DNA of 33,088 nt from Acidimicrobiaceae bacterium (GTDB taxonomy: Bacteria; Actinomycetota; Acidimicrobiia; Acidimicrobiales; Bog-793), in contig PLKG01000109.1 in assembly GCA_003140595.1 (NCBI GenBank), forward strand, positions 14,251 through 47,338, written 5' to 3'. A program made the position numbers and the translations under genes. Positions within the stretch are counted from its first letter, which is position 1, and the number at the start of each line of letters is the position of its first letter. Positions 15,961 to 24,224 of the stretch are shown in pieces. A model generated the notes under the pieces. That model saw only the letters and a program-made list of their open reading frames with translations, was not told the DNA's origin and ran no database searches.

Positions 15961-17118
15961 CTACAGCTCTACGTGCCGCTCATTGCACGGGGTGTGCTCT
16001 CCGACGGGGCGTGTCGACGCACGCACGACGAGCTCGGGCTCGAAGCGGATGGCCCGATGCTCATGCGGTGCGCCGGTGACCTCTTCGAGGAGCAGCTCGG
16101 CGGCTGCGACACCGAGCTCGTACTTAGGTTGGCGTATCGAGCTGAGCGTGGGCGACAGCATGGAGGCGAACACGACGTCGTCGTAGCCGACGACGGCCAT
16201 CTCCTCGGGAACGGCGACTTCAGCTGCGGCGAGGCCCCGAAGCACCCCAAAGGCCAGTAGGTCGTTGGCGCACATCACCGCGCTCGGCCGGCGCTCGGCA
16301 CCGAGCAGCCCTGCCACGGCACGCTCGCCCTGGTCGATCGTAAGGGCGCCGACGACGAACTCTTGGAGCGAGACACCGCGGCGGCGGGCTCGCCGAACCG
16401 ACCGGCGAGCACCCTCCCTGCGATCGATGCACTGGCGGATCGTCGACGGACCATTGACCAGCGCGATCACCTGGTGCCCCAGCTCGACGAGATGATTTGC
16501 CGCAAGTTCAGCTCCTCGGATGTCGTCGACCGCCGCGGAGCACAGCCCGAAGCTGCTGCCGTCCCGGTCCAGCAGCACTGTCGGGATACCGTGAGCCACC
16601 AGGGCGACCGCGCTCTCGAGGTCGCTATCGACCGGACAAACGAGGATGCCGTCGACACGATGCTCCTCGAGCATCCGGAAGTAGCGCTGCTCGCGATTGG
16701 CCGACTCGTCGGTGGAGCACAGCATCAGGACATAGTCCTGCTCGCGGAGTACGTGCTCCGCGCCACGGACTATTTCGGTGAAGAACGGGTTTGCGATGTC
16801 GAGGAGAACTGCGGCGATAGTGCGGCTCTTACCCGCCCTCAGCTGGTGTGCTGCGGTGTTACGCACGAACCGTGTCGAGTCGATCGCGTCGAGAACCCGC
16901 TTGCGAGTGGTCGGAGCAACGACCGAAGGGTTGTTCAGCACGTTCGACACCGTGCCGAGGGATACCTGCGCAAGGTTGGCGACCTCGCGGATCGTGACCC
17001 GTCGCTTGGCGGAGCTGCGATCGGCCCCAGAAGCGCTCGAACGAGACCTCTCCGCTGGCTCAGCCTGGTGCACCGGGGCCTCGGCGCGAAGGCCCATGCG
17101 GAAGCGGTCGTTGGTCAT
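15961..17118 (-). CDS. LacI-family transcriptional regulator, probable rhamnose repressor
   Basis: A 385-residue LacI/GalR-type repressor. After an unusual polar N-terminal extension (~1-40), the helix-turn-helix lies at 42-61 (TIREVANLAQVSLGTVSNVL), the hinge region at ~69-92 and a sugar-binding periplasmic-type domain from ~100 (IAAVLLDIANPFFTEIVRGA), with VVGYDDV and SSIRQP near the end. It is divergent from the rhamnose transport operon, and both rhamnose operons carry the same LacI-type operator, so it likely represses them until rhamnose or a derivative binds. ATG 17118 has AAGG ten bases upstream; a shorter start would remove the extension. It faces the CCA gene end to end with a 91-base gap holding no clear terminator. 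Confidence 0.88.
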   Translation of the reverse strand: MTNDRFRMGLRAEAPVHQAEPAERSRSSASGADRSSAKRRVTIREVANLAQVSLGTVSNVLNNPSVVAPTTRKRVLDAIDSTRFVRNTAAHQLRAGKSRTIAAVLLDIANPFFTEIVRGAEHVLREQDYVLMLCSTDESANREQRYFRMLEEHRVDGILVCPVDSDLESAVALVAHGIPTVLLDRDGSSFGLCSAAVDDIRGAELAANHLVELGHQVIALVNGPSTIRQCIDRREGARRSVRRARRRGVSLQEFVVGALTIDQGERAVAGLLGAERRPSAVMCANDLLAFGVLRGLAAAEVAVPEEMAVVGYDDVVFASMLSPTLSSIRQPKYELGVAAAELLLEEVTGAPHEHRAIRFEPELVVRASTRPVGEHTPCNERHVEL

Positions 17119-17129
17119 CGCTGCTTGCC

Positions 17130-17158
17130 TTGACAGCGACTGGCGACGTCGCTAACGT
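17130..17158 (+). promoter_or_regulatory. Candidate promoter of the rhamnose transport operon
   Basis: TTGACA and TAACGT are separated by 17 bases. The -35 context TGCCTTGACAG is identical to that of the promoter before the second rhamnose operon. Transcription from here would give a leader of about 350 bases that includes the operator at 17262. Confidence 0.45.
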
Positions 17159-17242
17159 CCGCACCCGAGAAACCTTCAGCAAGACCGATTGGGCCCCATT
17201 CACGTGGGAGTATTTCAGGGCTCGTTTCAAGGAGACCGTGAT

Positions 17243-17299
17243 ATGCGTTTATTGTGTGCCCGATTTGAAACGATTCATTCCCTTCGCGGAAAGATCTGA
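17243..17299 (+). CDS. Possible 18-residue leader peptide overlapping the operator
   Basis: ATG 17243 follows AAGGAG (17229-17234) by eight bases, a very good initiation signal, and encodes 18 residues (MRLLCARFETIHSLRGKI). It lies in the leader of the transport operon and reads through the operator. It may be a regulatory leader peptide or chance. No homology can be judged at this length. Confidence 0.3.
   Translation: MRLLCARFETIHSLRGKI
17262..17279. promoter_or_regulatory. LacI-type operator 1
   Basis: GATTTGAAACGATTCATT contains the near-palindrome TGAAACGATTCA with a central CG, the form bound by LacI-family repressors. The identical 18 bases occur at 27268-27285. It lies between the LacI-type gene and rhaT. 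Confidence 0.8.
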
Positions 17300-17511
17300 G
17301 ACCGAGGCATGTCGGCGGACTGGCAGGGTGCACAGGCTCGGGAAACGGCGATGACATGGTTGTTCACACCGTACACGACGGCGTTTACCGCAAGACAGGG
17401 ACAGCCGAAGGAACAGGGACAGGACAGTGAACTGTGTGGCGGGTTGCACTCCGACGGTCTAGACAACCGAGCCGCTGGGCCGGAACGTGAGCTGTGGGGA
17501 AGAGCAACGAG

Positions 17512-19152
17512 ATGACCGACGGCGACACGCATCCGGACGACCCCACAGGCAGCTACCAGGGGGCCGCCCCCCAACGAGAGGGCGGCCAGTCCGTCGGTGA
17601 CGTCCAGACGGTGGCGGCCGACGGGGCGTCCGCGTCTGGCTTGGGTTCACAGGAGCCGGTCCTCGTCCTCGAGCATGCGTCGAAGTCCTTCGGAGCACTT
17701 CGGGCGCTTCAGGACGTGTCCCTCTCGCTTTACGCGGGCGAGGTTCAGGGACTCGTCGGCGAGAACGGTGCCGGAAAGTCGACGCTGGTCAAGATCCTCG
17801 CCGGGGCATATCGCTTCGAGAGTGGACATCTGTTTCTCGACGGTGAGGAGAAGGTCTTCGAGACGACGGCCCAGTCCAGGGCAGCGGGCATCGCCATCAT
17901 TTTCCAGGAGCCGCTCCTTTTCCCCGACCTGTCGGTCGCTGAGAACATCTTCATGTGCCGTCAGCCACTCCGCTCTGGCCGGAGGGTGGATGTGCGCCGA
18001 ATGCGCCGCGAGGCGCTCGCCCTCTTCGAGTCGCTCGGCGTGACACTCAGTCCCGACCGGCTTGCTGAAGGGCTGTCGATCGCCGACCAGCAGCTCGTCG
18101 AGATTGTGAAGGCTGTCGCGGCTGACGCCCGGGTCATGGTCATGGACGAGCCGACGGCAGCGTTGACGGCGACGGAGGTCGAGCGGCTTTTCAAAATAGT
18201 GAACATGCTGCGTGACAAGGGAACCGCGGTCCTGTTCATCTCCCATCGCATGGACGAGGTGTTCGCGTTATGCCAGCGCATCACGGTCCTGCGCGATGGC
18301 CGGCTCATTGTCACCAAGCCAATGGCCGAGATGGATGAAGCTTCGGTGATCCAGGCAATGGTCGGGCGGGACCTCGGAACCCTGTTCCCCGAGAGGACGG
18401 CCAGCACGGGCGACGTCGTTCTCAAAGTCGAACACCTGACGAGCCTCGGCGCGTTCACGGACATATCTTTCGAGGTGCGAAGCGGCGAGATCGTGGCCCT
18501 TGCCGGCCTTGCCGGCGCCGGTCGCAGCGAAGTAGTGAGGTCGATCTTTGGTATCGACCGCCGAGACGCAGGACGGGTCGAGGTGAACGGGAGGGAGCTT
18601 CCGTCGGGTGTGCCCAGCGCAGCCATGGAGGCGGGAATTGGCTTCGTCCCGGAGGACCGCCGTCAGCAGGGCGTTTTGATGAACCTCTCGATCGAGCGGA
18701 ACATCGCCCTTCCTTCCCTGTCTCAGGTGGCGGCTCACCACCTCGTGCCACGTGGGAGCGAGAAGAGGTTCGCAGCCGACTGGGTGAGCCGCCTCAGGCT
18801 CAAGTACGGGCGGATGAACCATCCGGTGGCGACGCTCTCAGGCGGTAATCAGCAGAAGGTAGTGCTTGCCAAATGGCTTGCTCGGCATCCCTCCCTGCTC
18901 ATTGTCGATGAGCCGACTCATGGCATCGACATCGGTACCAAGGCGGAGGTCCACCGCCTCTTGGCAGAGCTTGCGGCACAGGGCGTCGCCATCTTGATGA
19001 TCTCCTCCGAGATGCCCGAAGTGCTCGGGATGGCGGACCGGATCGTCGTGCTGTTCGAGGGCCGCATCTCGGGGGTCTTCTCGAGAGAAGAAGTGGATCA
19101 GGAAGTCCTCATGCGCGCTGCGAGCGGTCTGGCGAACCGAGCTGCGTCATGA
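17512..19152 (+). CDS. rhaT: Sugar ABC transporter ATP-binding protein, rhamnose type
   Basis: The energy-coupling subunit of a carbohydrate ABC importer of the RbsA/RhaT class, with two fused nucleotide-binding domains. The first has Walker A GENGAGKST (83-91) and Walker B VMVMDEPTAALT; the second has a degenerate P-loop (LAGLAGAGRSEV), the signature LSGGNQQKVVLAKW and LLIVDEPTHGIDIG. The split of a good first and altered second P-loop is usual for this family. About 45 polar residues precede the first domain. ATG 17512 gives 546 residues; GTG 17494 would add six. It overlaps the next gene by ATGA. Downstream rhaS, rhaM, rhaI and rhaB point to L-rhamnose as substrate, like the RhaSTPQ system of Rhizobium. 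Confidence 0.9.
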   Translation: MTDGDTHPDDPTGSYQGAAPQREGGQSVGDVQTVAADGASASGLGSQEPVLVLEHASKSFGALRALQDVSLSLYAGEVQGLVGENGAGKSTLVKILAGAYRFESGHLFLDGEEKVFETTAQSRAAGIAIIFQEPLLFPDLSVAENIFMCRQPLRSGRRVDVRRMRREALALFESLGVTLSPDRLAEGLSIADQQLVEIVKAVAADARVMVMDEPTAALTATEVERLFKIVNMLRDKGTAVLFISHRMDEVFALCQRITVLRDGRLIVTKPMAEMDEASVIQAMVGRDLGTLFPERTASTGDVVLKVEHLTSLGAFTDISFEVRSGEIVALAGLAGAGRSEVVRSIFGIDRRDAGRVEVNGRELPSGVPSAAMEAGIGFVPEDRRQQGVLMNLSIERNIALPSLSQVAAHHLVPRGSEKRFAADWVSRLRLKYGRMNHPVATLSGGNQQKVVLAKWLARHPSLLIVDEPTHGIDIGTKAEVHRLLAELAAQGVAILMISSEMPEVLGMADRIVVLFEGRISGVFSREEVDQEVLMRAASGLANRAAS

Positions 19153-20204
19153 GCGTCGCCACCCAAGCGCCAGGTGCCCAGCTGCCGGGCGACGACAAGG
19201 CCCAGCGCTCGAACTGGCTCGTCGATCTCTTCGTCGAATACCGTTCTATCGGCGTTCTTCTCGTCCTGGTGATCGTCGTCGTCCTCACGTCGATCGACAA
19301 CTACCGCTTCGTCTCGGTGACGAGCCTCCAGCAGTTGGTGTCGGGGGCCGCGATAATCGCCTTGCTCGGGATCGGTGAGACCCTGGTGATGGTCACCGGG
19401 AACTACGACCTCACCGTCGGCTCGGTACTCGGCCTGTCCGCCTATGCCGTTGGTGACATCTTCCAGCACAACCAACATTTCCCGATCCCTCTCGTGTTCC
19501 TCATCGCCCTTGGGATCGGACTGGCCTGCGGCATCGTCAACGGGGCCGTCGTCACCATGGCGCGAGTACCTAGCGTCGTCGTCACCCTCGGGATGCTGTA
19601 CGTCATCCGTGGGATCGACGCCGTCTGGGCAGGCGGCAACGAAGTGGGCGCGGCGAGCCTACCTGGACGCTTCGTGGAGATCGGCTACGGCACCATCGCC
19701 GACGTACCGTACCTCGCATTGATCGCCGTAGTCGCGGTCGGGATCGCCGCTCTTGCGGTGCGGACATACCGAACGCCACGGGAGTTCTACGCCACCGGCT
19801 CGAACCCCGTCGCCGCTGAGCTTGCCGGCGTACCGGTCAGAAAGCGCGTGTTCACCGCCTTCGTCATAAGCGGCGCGATCGCGGGCGTGGCGGGTGCATT
19901 GTGGCTCTCGTACTTCGCCACGGTCGACTCTACGGCAGGATCCGGCTACGAGTTCCTGACGCTCGCCGCGATCGTCGTGGGTGGCGTGTCCGTTTTCGGT
20001 GGCAGCGGCTCGATCATAGGAGCGGCGCTCGGCGTCCTGCTGGTCAACACGATGGACAGTGCCCTCGTCGTGGTCAAGGTGTCCTCATCCTGGGACGAGG
20101 CATTCCAGGGGGCACTGTTGCTCGCCGCCATTGTCTTCAACCGGTTTGTCACCGTGCGCAGGACTCGAGAGCTACGAACAAGGAATATGTCGCATGTCAA
20201 GTGA
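19149..20204 (+). CDS. rhaP: Sugar ABC transporter permease, rhamnose type (first)
   Basis: A 351-residue membrane permease of the RbsC/AraH family with about eight to ten hydrophobic segments after a polar 25-residue start. The family segment GSNPVAAELAGVPVRKRVFT, followed by SGAIAGVAGALW, is the expected cytoplasmic coupling region, and GGVSVFGGSGSIIGAALGVLL is the conserved late helix. It starts with ATGA overlapping rhaT and is followed by a second permease whose start lies inside its end, so the two should form a heterodimer. Which of the two corresponds to RhaP or RhaQ is a guess from order. Confidence 0.87.
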   Translation: MSVATQAPGAQLPGDDKAQRSNWLVDLFVEYRSIGVLLVLVIVVVLTSIDNYRFVSVTSLQQLVSGAAIIALLGIGETLVMVTGNYDLTVGSVLGLSAYAVGDIFQHNQHFPIPLVFLIALGIGLACGIVNGAVVTMARVPSVVVTLGMLYVIRGIDAVWAGGNEVGAASLPGRFVEIGYGTIADVPYLALIAVVAVGIAALAVRTYRTPREFYATGSNPVAAELAGVPVRKRVFTAFVISGAIAGVAGALWLSYFATVDSTAGSGYEFLTLAAIVVGGVSVFGGSGSIIGAALGVLLVNTMDSALVVVKVSSSWDEAFQGALLLAAIVFNRFVTVRRTRELRTRNMSHVK

Positions 20205-21258
20205 CGTACAGACGGCGACGGGCGGTACCAGCCAACCCGATATGCCCCTCGACCCCGGCGGCGGTGGGCTTCGGGCGCGGCTTGGCCCGCTGATGCGGTG
20301 GGAGTCCGGGCTCGTCGTGCTCCTGTTGGCCACCGTCCTCATGGGGTCCCAGCTGTCGTCGATGTTCCTCGAGTCCGGGAACTTCTTCTACATCGGTATC
20401 AACGTCGGCGAGTTCGCCATCATGGCACTTCCGTTGATGCTGATCGTCGTCACCGGAGAGATAGACCTGTCGGTCACCTCGCAGCTGGAGTTGTCCGGGG
20501 TCGTCATGGGATACCTCTTCGCGCACGGCTGGCCGATCGCGGCGGCCATGGTGGTTGCTGTTTGCCTCGGCGCAGTGACAGGGGCGTTCAACGGCTTCTT
20601 GGTCACCCGCCTCGGCCTGCCTTCCATGATCGTCACGATCGGGACACTTACGCTGTATGAGGGCATCGCCCAGGTCATCCTCCCGAACACGGCGGTAGGA
20701 GGTTTTCCCGCGGGGCTCACCAAGATCGGTCTTGTGCCGATCCCGCACACCGAGATCCCTTACTCGATCGGCTTCTTCATCATTTTTGCCGTCATAACAG
20801 CGGTAGTGCTCCACAAGACGCCGCTAGGCCGTTCCATCTATGCCATCGGGACGAACCGCGAAGCGGCATTCTTCTCAGGCGTCCACGTCAAGCGGATCAA
20901 GATGGGACTGTTCATCACCTCGGGGATCCTCTCCGCGTTCTGTGGAGTTCTCTGGTCGTTGCGGTTTGCTTCGGCTCGCTACGACATGGCCACGGGGCTC
21001 GAGCTGAACGTCGTCGTCATCGTCTTCTTTGCTGGCACCGCGTTCTCGGGCGGTAAGGGGTCAGTGATCGGTGTGGTCCTAGCGGCCGCGATCTTCGCCG
21101 GCGTCCAGAACGCCCTGACGCTCGATCTCGTTCCCGCACAGAACCAGAACATCGTGATCGGGAGCCTCCTCATCGCCAGTGTCCTCATCCCGAGCGTCGC
21201 GGACGTCTATCGCAGGACCGGGCAGCGATTACAGGACCTAGCGAGACGGAGGTTGTGA
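20194..21258 (+). CDS. rhaQ: Sugar ABC transporter permease, rhamnose type (second)
   Basis: A 354-residue RbsC/AraH-family permease, partner of the preceding one. ATG 20194 is chosen because AAGGA lies nine bases upstream and the product opens MSSDVQTATGGT; it overlaps the end of the first permease by 11 bases. Conserved parts are IVVTGEIDLSV, NGFLVTRLGLPSMIVTIGTL, AIGTNREAAFFSGVHVKRIK and AFSGGKGSVIGVVLAA. A stretch of 231 bases then separates it from rhaS. The RhaQ name rests on gene order. Confidence 0.87.
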   Translation: MSSDVQTATGGTSQPDMPLDPGGGGLRARLGPLMRWESGLVVLLLATVLMGSQLSSMFLESGNFFYIGINVGEFAIMALPLMLIVVTGEIDLSVTSQLELSGVVMGYLFAHGWPIAAAMVVAVCLGAVTGAFNGFLVTRLGLPSMIVTIGTLTLYEGIAQVILPNTAVGGFPAGLTKIGLVPIPHTEIPYSIGFFIIFAVITAVVLHKTPLGRSIYAIGTNREAAFFSGVHVKRIKMGLFITSGILSAFCGVLWSLRFASARYDMATGLELNVVVIVFFAGTAFSGGKGSVIGVVLAAAIFAGVQNALTLDLVPAQNQNIVIGSLLIASVLIPSVADVYRRTGQRLQDLARRRL

Positions 21259-21489
21259 CGACCTGGGCCGCCGACTAGAACGCTTCCCGCCGAGGCATCA
21301 CCACCGAGGTAGCCCGCATAGATCGCAGGAGAAGAAAGCGAGACAGAGGCAATAGGAGGTGAAAAGACAACCCAGGGACCGCTTCGCGATGATTGTCGTC
21401 GCCAAGTGGTGTTCAGCAAAGAAGGGCGCGGTCTCCAGGAGCACAATCCAAAGAGCCTGCCGCTATCCCATATTGAAAGGAATGCAACA
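21259..21489 (+). promoter_or_regulatory. Gap before rhaS with an orphan ribosome binding site
   Basis: This 231-base interval within the operon carries a purine-rich stretch at about 21327-21367 with AGGAGGTG at 21354-21361, a near-perfect anti-16S match that has no start codon at usable distance. TTGTGA (21253-21258) and TAGAAC (21276-21281) are 17 bases apart, a weak internal promoter candidate that could raise rhaS expression. A 34-codon frame, 21389-21493, ends by overlapping the rhaS start (ATGA). Confidence 0.35.
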
Positions 21490-22548
21490 ATGAAAAGACT
21501 GAGGACCGGGCACTTGCGAGTTGGTGGGTTCGCGACGCTGGCTGTTGCGGCCGTCATGGTAGCGGTGTTGGCTAGCGCCGGTGCCGCCACGGGTTCGACC
21601 AACCGGGTCAACTCGCCTTCCCTGACCAAGGGCCAGACCGTCTACTTCATCCCGAAGGACACGGTTAATCCGTACGAGGTCATTGCCGACCAGGGCGGGA
21701 AGATTTCCCTGACAGCGATAGGTGACAAGCAGGTCGTGTCTTCCGGTACCTCGGACACCGCGGCCGCCCAGGAGCCGTCGATCCAGACCGCGATCGAGAC
21801 CGGCGCCGCCGGCATCGTCATTGCCGGCAATGACCCTGCAGCGCTCTGCCCCGAGCTCAACCAAGCTATGGCCAAGAAGATCGCTGTGGTGACCTTCGAC
21901 TCGGACACCAACTGCCGTCAACTGTTCATCAACCAAGCGAACACCCAGCAGATCGGCGAGAGCGAAGTTCAGATCCTCGGCAAGGAAATGGGCTACAAGG
22001 GTCAGTTCGCCATCCTGTCGGCCGAGTCCACCGCTACCAACCAGAACGCCTGGATCGCGTGGATGAAGGTCGAAATGAAGAAGCCTTTGTACAAGAACAT
22101 GCAGTTGGTCAAGGTCTACTACGGCAATGACGACCCAGCTACCTCGCTCCAGGTCACTGAAAGCATGCTGCAGGCCTACCCGAACCTGAAGGGCATCATC
22201 GCCCCGACGACGGTGGGCATCTCTTCGGCTGCGCAGTACCTCGCACACTCGAAGTACAAGGGCAAGGTCATCCTCACCGGTCTCGGTCTGCCGAGCCAGA
22301 TGAAGGAGTACCTGTACGACGGTACGGTGGCAGAGTTCGAGCTGTGGAACCCGAGAAACCTCGGCTACCTCGCCGGCTACGCGGTGGCTGCGATCGCATC
22401 GCACGTCATCACCCCCAAGGTCGGACAGACCTTCAGGGCCGGCAACCTCGGCACCTACACCATCATCAAGGGCGTCGGCGGCCTGCAGGTAGTGCTCGGA
22501 CCTCCGTTCGTCTTCACCAAGGCCAACGTAGGCCAGTTCAACTTCTGA
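21490..22548 (+). CDS. rhaS: Rhamnose ABC transporter substrate-binding protein
   Basis: A 352-residue periplasmic-binding-protein-like receptor (Peripla_BP_4 type) delivering sugar to the importer. ATG 21490 has AAAGGA nine bases upstream. Residues 1-34 form a Sec signal: basic MKRLRTGHLR, a hydrophobic run 12-30, then ASAGAATG. There is no lipobox cysteine, which is unexpected for a monoderm actinobacterium, where binding proteins are usually lipoproteins. The mature part shows the family order TVNPYEVIADQGG, SIQTAIETGAAGIVIAGND, KIAVVTFDSD, and GIIAPTTVGISSAAQYL. A very strong hairpin follows the stop codon. The rhamnose assignment comes from neighbours. Confidence 0.88.
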   Translation: MKRLRTGHLRVGGFATLAVAAVMVAVLASAGAATGSTNRVNSPSLTKGQTVYFIPKDTVNPYEVIADQGGKISLTAIGDKQVVSSGTSDTAAAQEPSIQTAIETGAAGIVIAGNDPAALCPELNQAMAKKIAVVTFDSDTNCRQLFINQANTQQIGESEVQILGKEMGYKGQFAILSAESTATNQNAWIAWMKVEMKKPLYKNMQLVKVYYGNDDPATSLQVTESMLQAYPNLKGIIAPTTVGISSAAQYLAHSKYKGKVILTGLGLPSQMKEYLYDGTVAEFELWNPRNLGYLAGYAVAAIASHVITPKVGQTFRAGNLGTYTIIKGVGGLQVVLGPPFVFTKANVGQFNF

Positions 22549-22556
22549 GTCCCTTC

Positions 22557-22595
22557 GGGCACCGGGGTGCCGCATCTTGCGGGACCCCGGTGCCC
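22557..22595 (+). terminator. Strong intercistronic hairpin between rhaS and rhaM
   Basis: GGGCACCGGGGT (22557-22568) pairs perfectly with ACCCCGGTGCCC (22584-22595); inside, after one G-G mismatch, CCGCA pairs with TGCGG around a TCT loop. It starts eight bases after the rhaS stop. No T-run follows and rhaM begins 17 bases later, so a partial terminator or 3'-end protector that favours rhaS mRNA is more likely than a full stop. Confidence 0.75.
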
Positions 22596-22612
22596 TGCAC
22601 CAAGGACACACG

Positions 22613-22936
22613 ATGGCACAGCGAATCTGTTTTCAGCTTCAAGTAGATCCCGATCACATCGAGGAATATGTACGCCGCCACGAAGCCGTGTGGCCGGAGA
22701 TGCGAGAAGCGCTCACGGCCGCGGGTTGGCGCAATTACTCCTTGTTCATGACGACGTCAGGGGCTGTCGTCGGCTACCTCGAATGCGAGGACTTCGAGGA
22801 AGCCCGCAGGGCCATGGAGCAGACCGAGGTGAACGCCAGGTGGCAGGCGGAGATGGCTCCTTTGTTCGAAGGGCTCGCCGGTGCACGCCCAGATGAGCAG
22901 ATGGCGCCTCTCCCGGAGATTTTCCATCTTGACTGA
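22613..22936 (+). CDS. rhaM: L-rhamnose mutarotase
   Basis: RhaM interconverts the alpha and beta anomers of L-rhamnose so the isomerase gets its preferred form. The 107-residue product matches the family in length and in the segments VDPDHIEEYVRRHEAVWPEM (histidine and the WPE signature), GWRNYSLF with the conserved tyrosine, and the ending PEIFHLD. ATG 22613 is preceded by AAGGA at seven bases. It lies between rhaS and rhaI, which fixes the sugar as rhamnose or a close relative. Confidence 0.93.
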   Translation: MAQRICFQLQVDPDHIEEYVRRHEAVWPEMREALTAAGWRNYSLFMTTSGAVVGYLECEDFEEARRAMEQTEVNARWQAEMAPLFEGLAGARPDEQMAPLPEIFHLD

Positions 22937-22999
22937 TAACACCTTGGTCGAGCACCGCCGAGCCGGGTACCCCCGACACGAGGAAGAGAGCACGAAGAG

Positions 23000-24166
23000 A
23001 TGACCGACATCAAGAGCGTAAGAGGGGCATTGCGTAACCAGTGGATCGAGACCCCTTCATGGGCTTTCGGGAATTCCGGGACCCGCTTCAAGGTCTTCAC
23101 CCAGGACGGGGTTGCCCGTAACCCGTATGAGAAACTGGAGGACGCCGCACAGGTGCACCGCTTTACTGGTGTGACGCCGTCGGTTGCCCTGCACATTCCC
23201 TGGGACAGGGTCGAGGACTACGCTCATCTTGCCAAGCACGCGGCGGGCCTCGGTCTACAGATCGGGGCTATCAACCCGAACGTGTTCCAAGAAGCCGAAT
23301 ACCGGCTCGGCAGCGTCTGTAACCCGGACCCGAAGGTGCGTCGGAAGGCGACCGATCACCTCCTTGAGTGTGCGGAGATCGCTGGTCTGACAGGCTCGCC
23401 GGCACTCAGTCTTTGGTTTGCCGATGGCACCAACTATCCCGGCCAGGACGATATCCGGGCTCGGCAGGACCGGCTTAGTGAGGCGCTCCACGAGACCTAT
23501 CAGGCGCTCCCCACTGGGGTACGGATCTTGCTCGAATACAAGTTGTTCGAGCCTGGTTTTTACACAATGGACGTGCCGGACTGGGGTACCTCGCTGCTCC
23601 ACTGCGTCGATCTTGGTGAAAAGGCGTTCGTCCTTGTAGACACCGGTCATCACGCGCCGGGGACGAACATCGAGTTCATCGTGGCGGGCCTGATGCGGGC
23701 GGGACGGCTTGGAGGGTTCCATTTCAACAGCCGCTTCTACGCCGACGACGACTTGATGGTCGGTGCTTCCGACCCCTTTCAGCTTTTCCGGATTATCCAC
23801 GAGATCGTCTCCGCCCATGGACTCGATCGCAGCGCCAACGTGGCGTTCATGCTGGACCAGTGTCACAATCTCGAGCCGAAGATCCCTGCGGAGATCCGTT
23901 CGGTGATGAACGTCCAGGAGGCCACTGCCAAGGCGCTTCTTGTGGACCACGAAGCGCTGCATGCCGCGCAGGCTGCCGGTGACGTGCTCGGTGCTTACGC
24001 CGTCATCATGGATGCCTATAACACCGACGTCCGTCCCTTGCTCGCTGAGGTGCGCACTGAGATGGGGCTTGACCCTGACCCGATGGCCGCTTACGCCCGC
24101 TCCGGGTACGCCGAGCGAATCGGCGCCGAGCGAGTGGGAGGCCGGGCCGCCGGCTGGGACGCCTGA
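23000..24166 (+). CDS. rhaI: L-rhamnose isomerase, RhaI type
   Basis: Converts L-rhamnose to L-rhamnulose in the cytoplasm. The 388-residue TIM-barrel protein resembles the Pseudomonas stutzeri RhaI group rather than E. coli RhaA. Likely metal and substrate segments are INPNVFQEAEY, ILLEYKLFEPGFY (metal glutamate), LVDTGHHAPGTNIE (Asp, His), FHFNSRFYADDDL and MLDQCHNLEPK. These occur in the family's order. ATG 23000 is preceded by purine-rich GAAGAG, and it follows rhaM by 63 bases holding no feature beyond GGGTACCC. RhaI-type enzymes are often broad, also acting on other aldoses. Confidence 0.92.
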   Translation: MTDIKSVRGALRNQWIETPSWAFGNSGTRFKVFTQDGVARNPYEKLEDAAQVHRFTGVTPSVALHIPWDRVEDYAHLAKHAAGLGLQIGAINPNVFQEAEYRLGSVCNPDPKVRRKATDHLLECAEIAGLTGSPALSLWFADGTNYPGQDDIRARQDRLSEALHETYQALPTGVRILLEYKLFEPGFYTMDVPDWGTSLLHCVDLGEKAFVLVDTGHHAPGTNIEFIVAGLMRAGRLGGFHFNSRFYADDDLMVGASDPFQLFRIIHEIVSAHGLDRSANVAFMLDQCHNLEPKIPAEIRSVMNVQEATAKALLVDHEALHAAQAAGDVLGAYAVIMDAYNTDVRPLLAEVRTEMGLDPDPMAAYARSGYAERIGAERVGGRAAGWDA

Positions 24167-24224
24167 GCGACGGCCACGATGGATTCGGCTACACCTCTGG
24201 AAGTTGTCTCGCGCTCTGATCACG

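Larger units (their letters stand above)
17119..17511. promoter_or_regulatory. Divergent control region of the lacI-type gene and the rhamnose transport operon
   Basis: This 393-base gap holds the promoters of two divergent units. On the + strand TTGACA (17130-17135) and TAACGT (17153-17158) are 17 bases apart, with the palindrome GCGACGTCGC (17143-17152) between them. An 11-base string TGCCTTGACAG (17126-17136) recurs at 27234-27244 before the second operon. An operator lies at 17262-17279, an inverted half-site CGTTTCAA at 17223-17230, and a short reading frame at 17243-17299. Longer frames in the gap look like chance. Confidence 0.6.

Noticed and set aside
17130-17354. 74-codon + strand frame in the lacI-rhaT gap
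   Set aside because: It starts within the -35 region, has no ribosome binding site and no recognisable content.
21463-22611. 382-codon - strand frame opposite rhaS
   Set aside because: rhaS on the + strand has signal peptide, ribosome binding site and family motifs; the antisense product has none.
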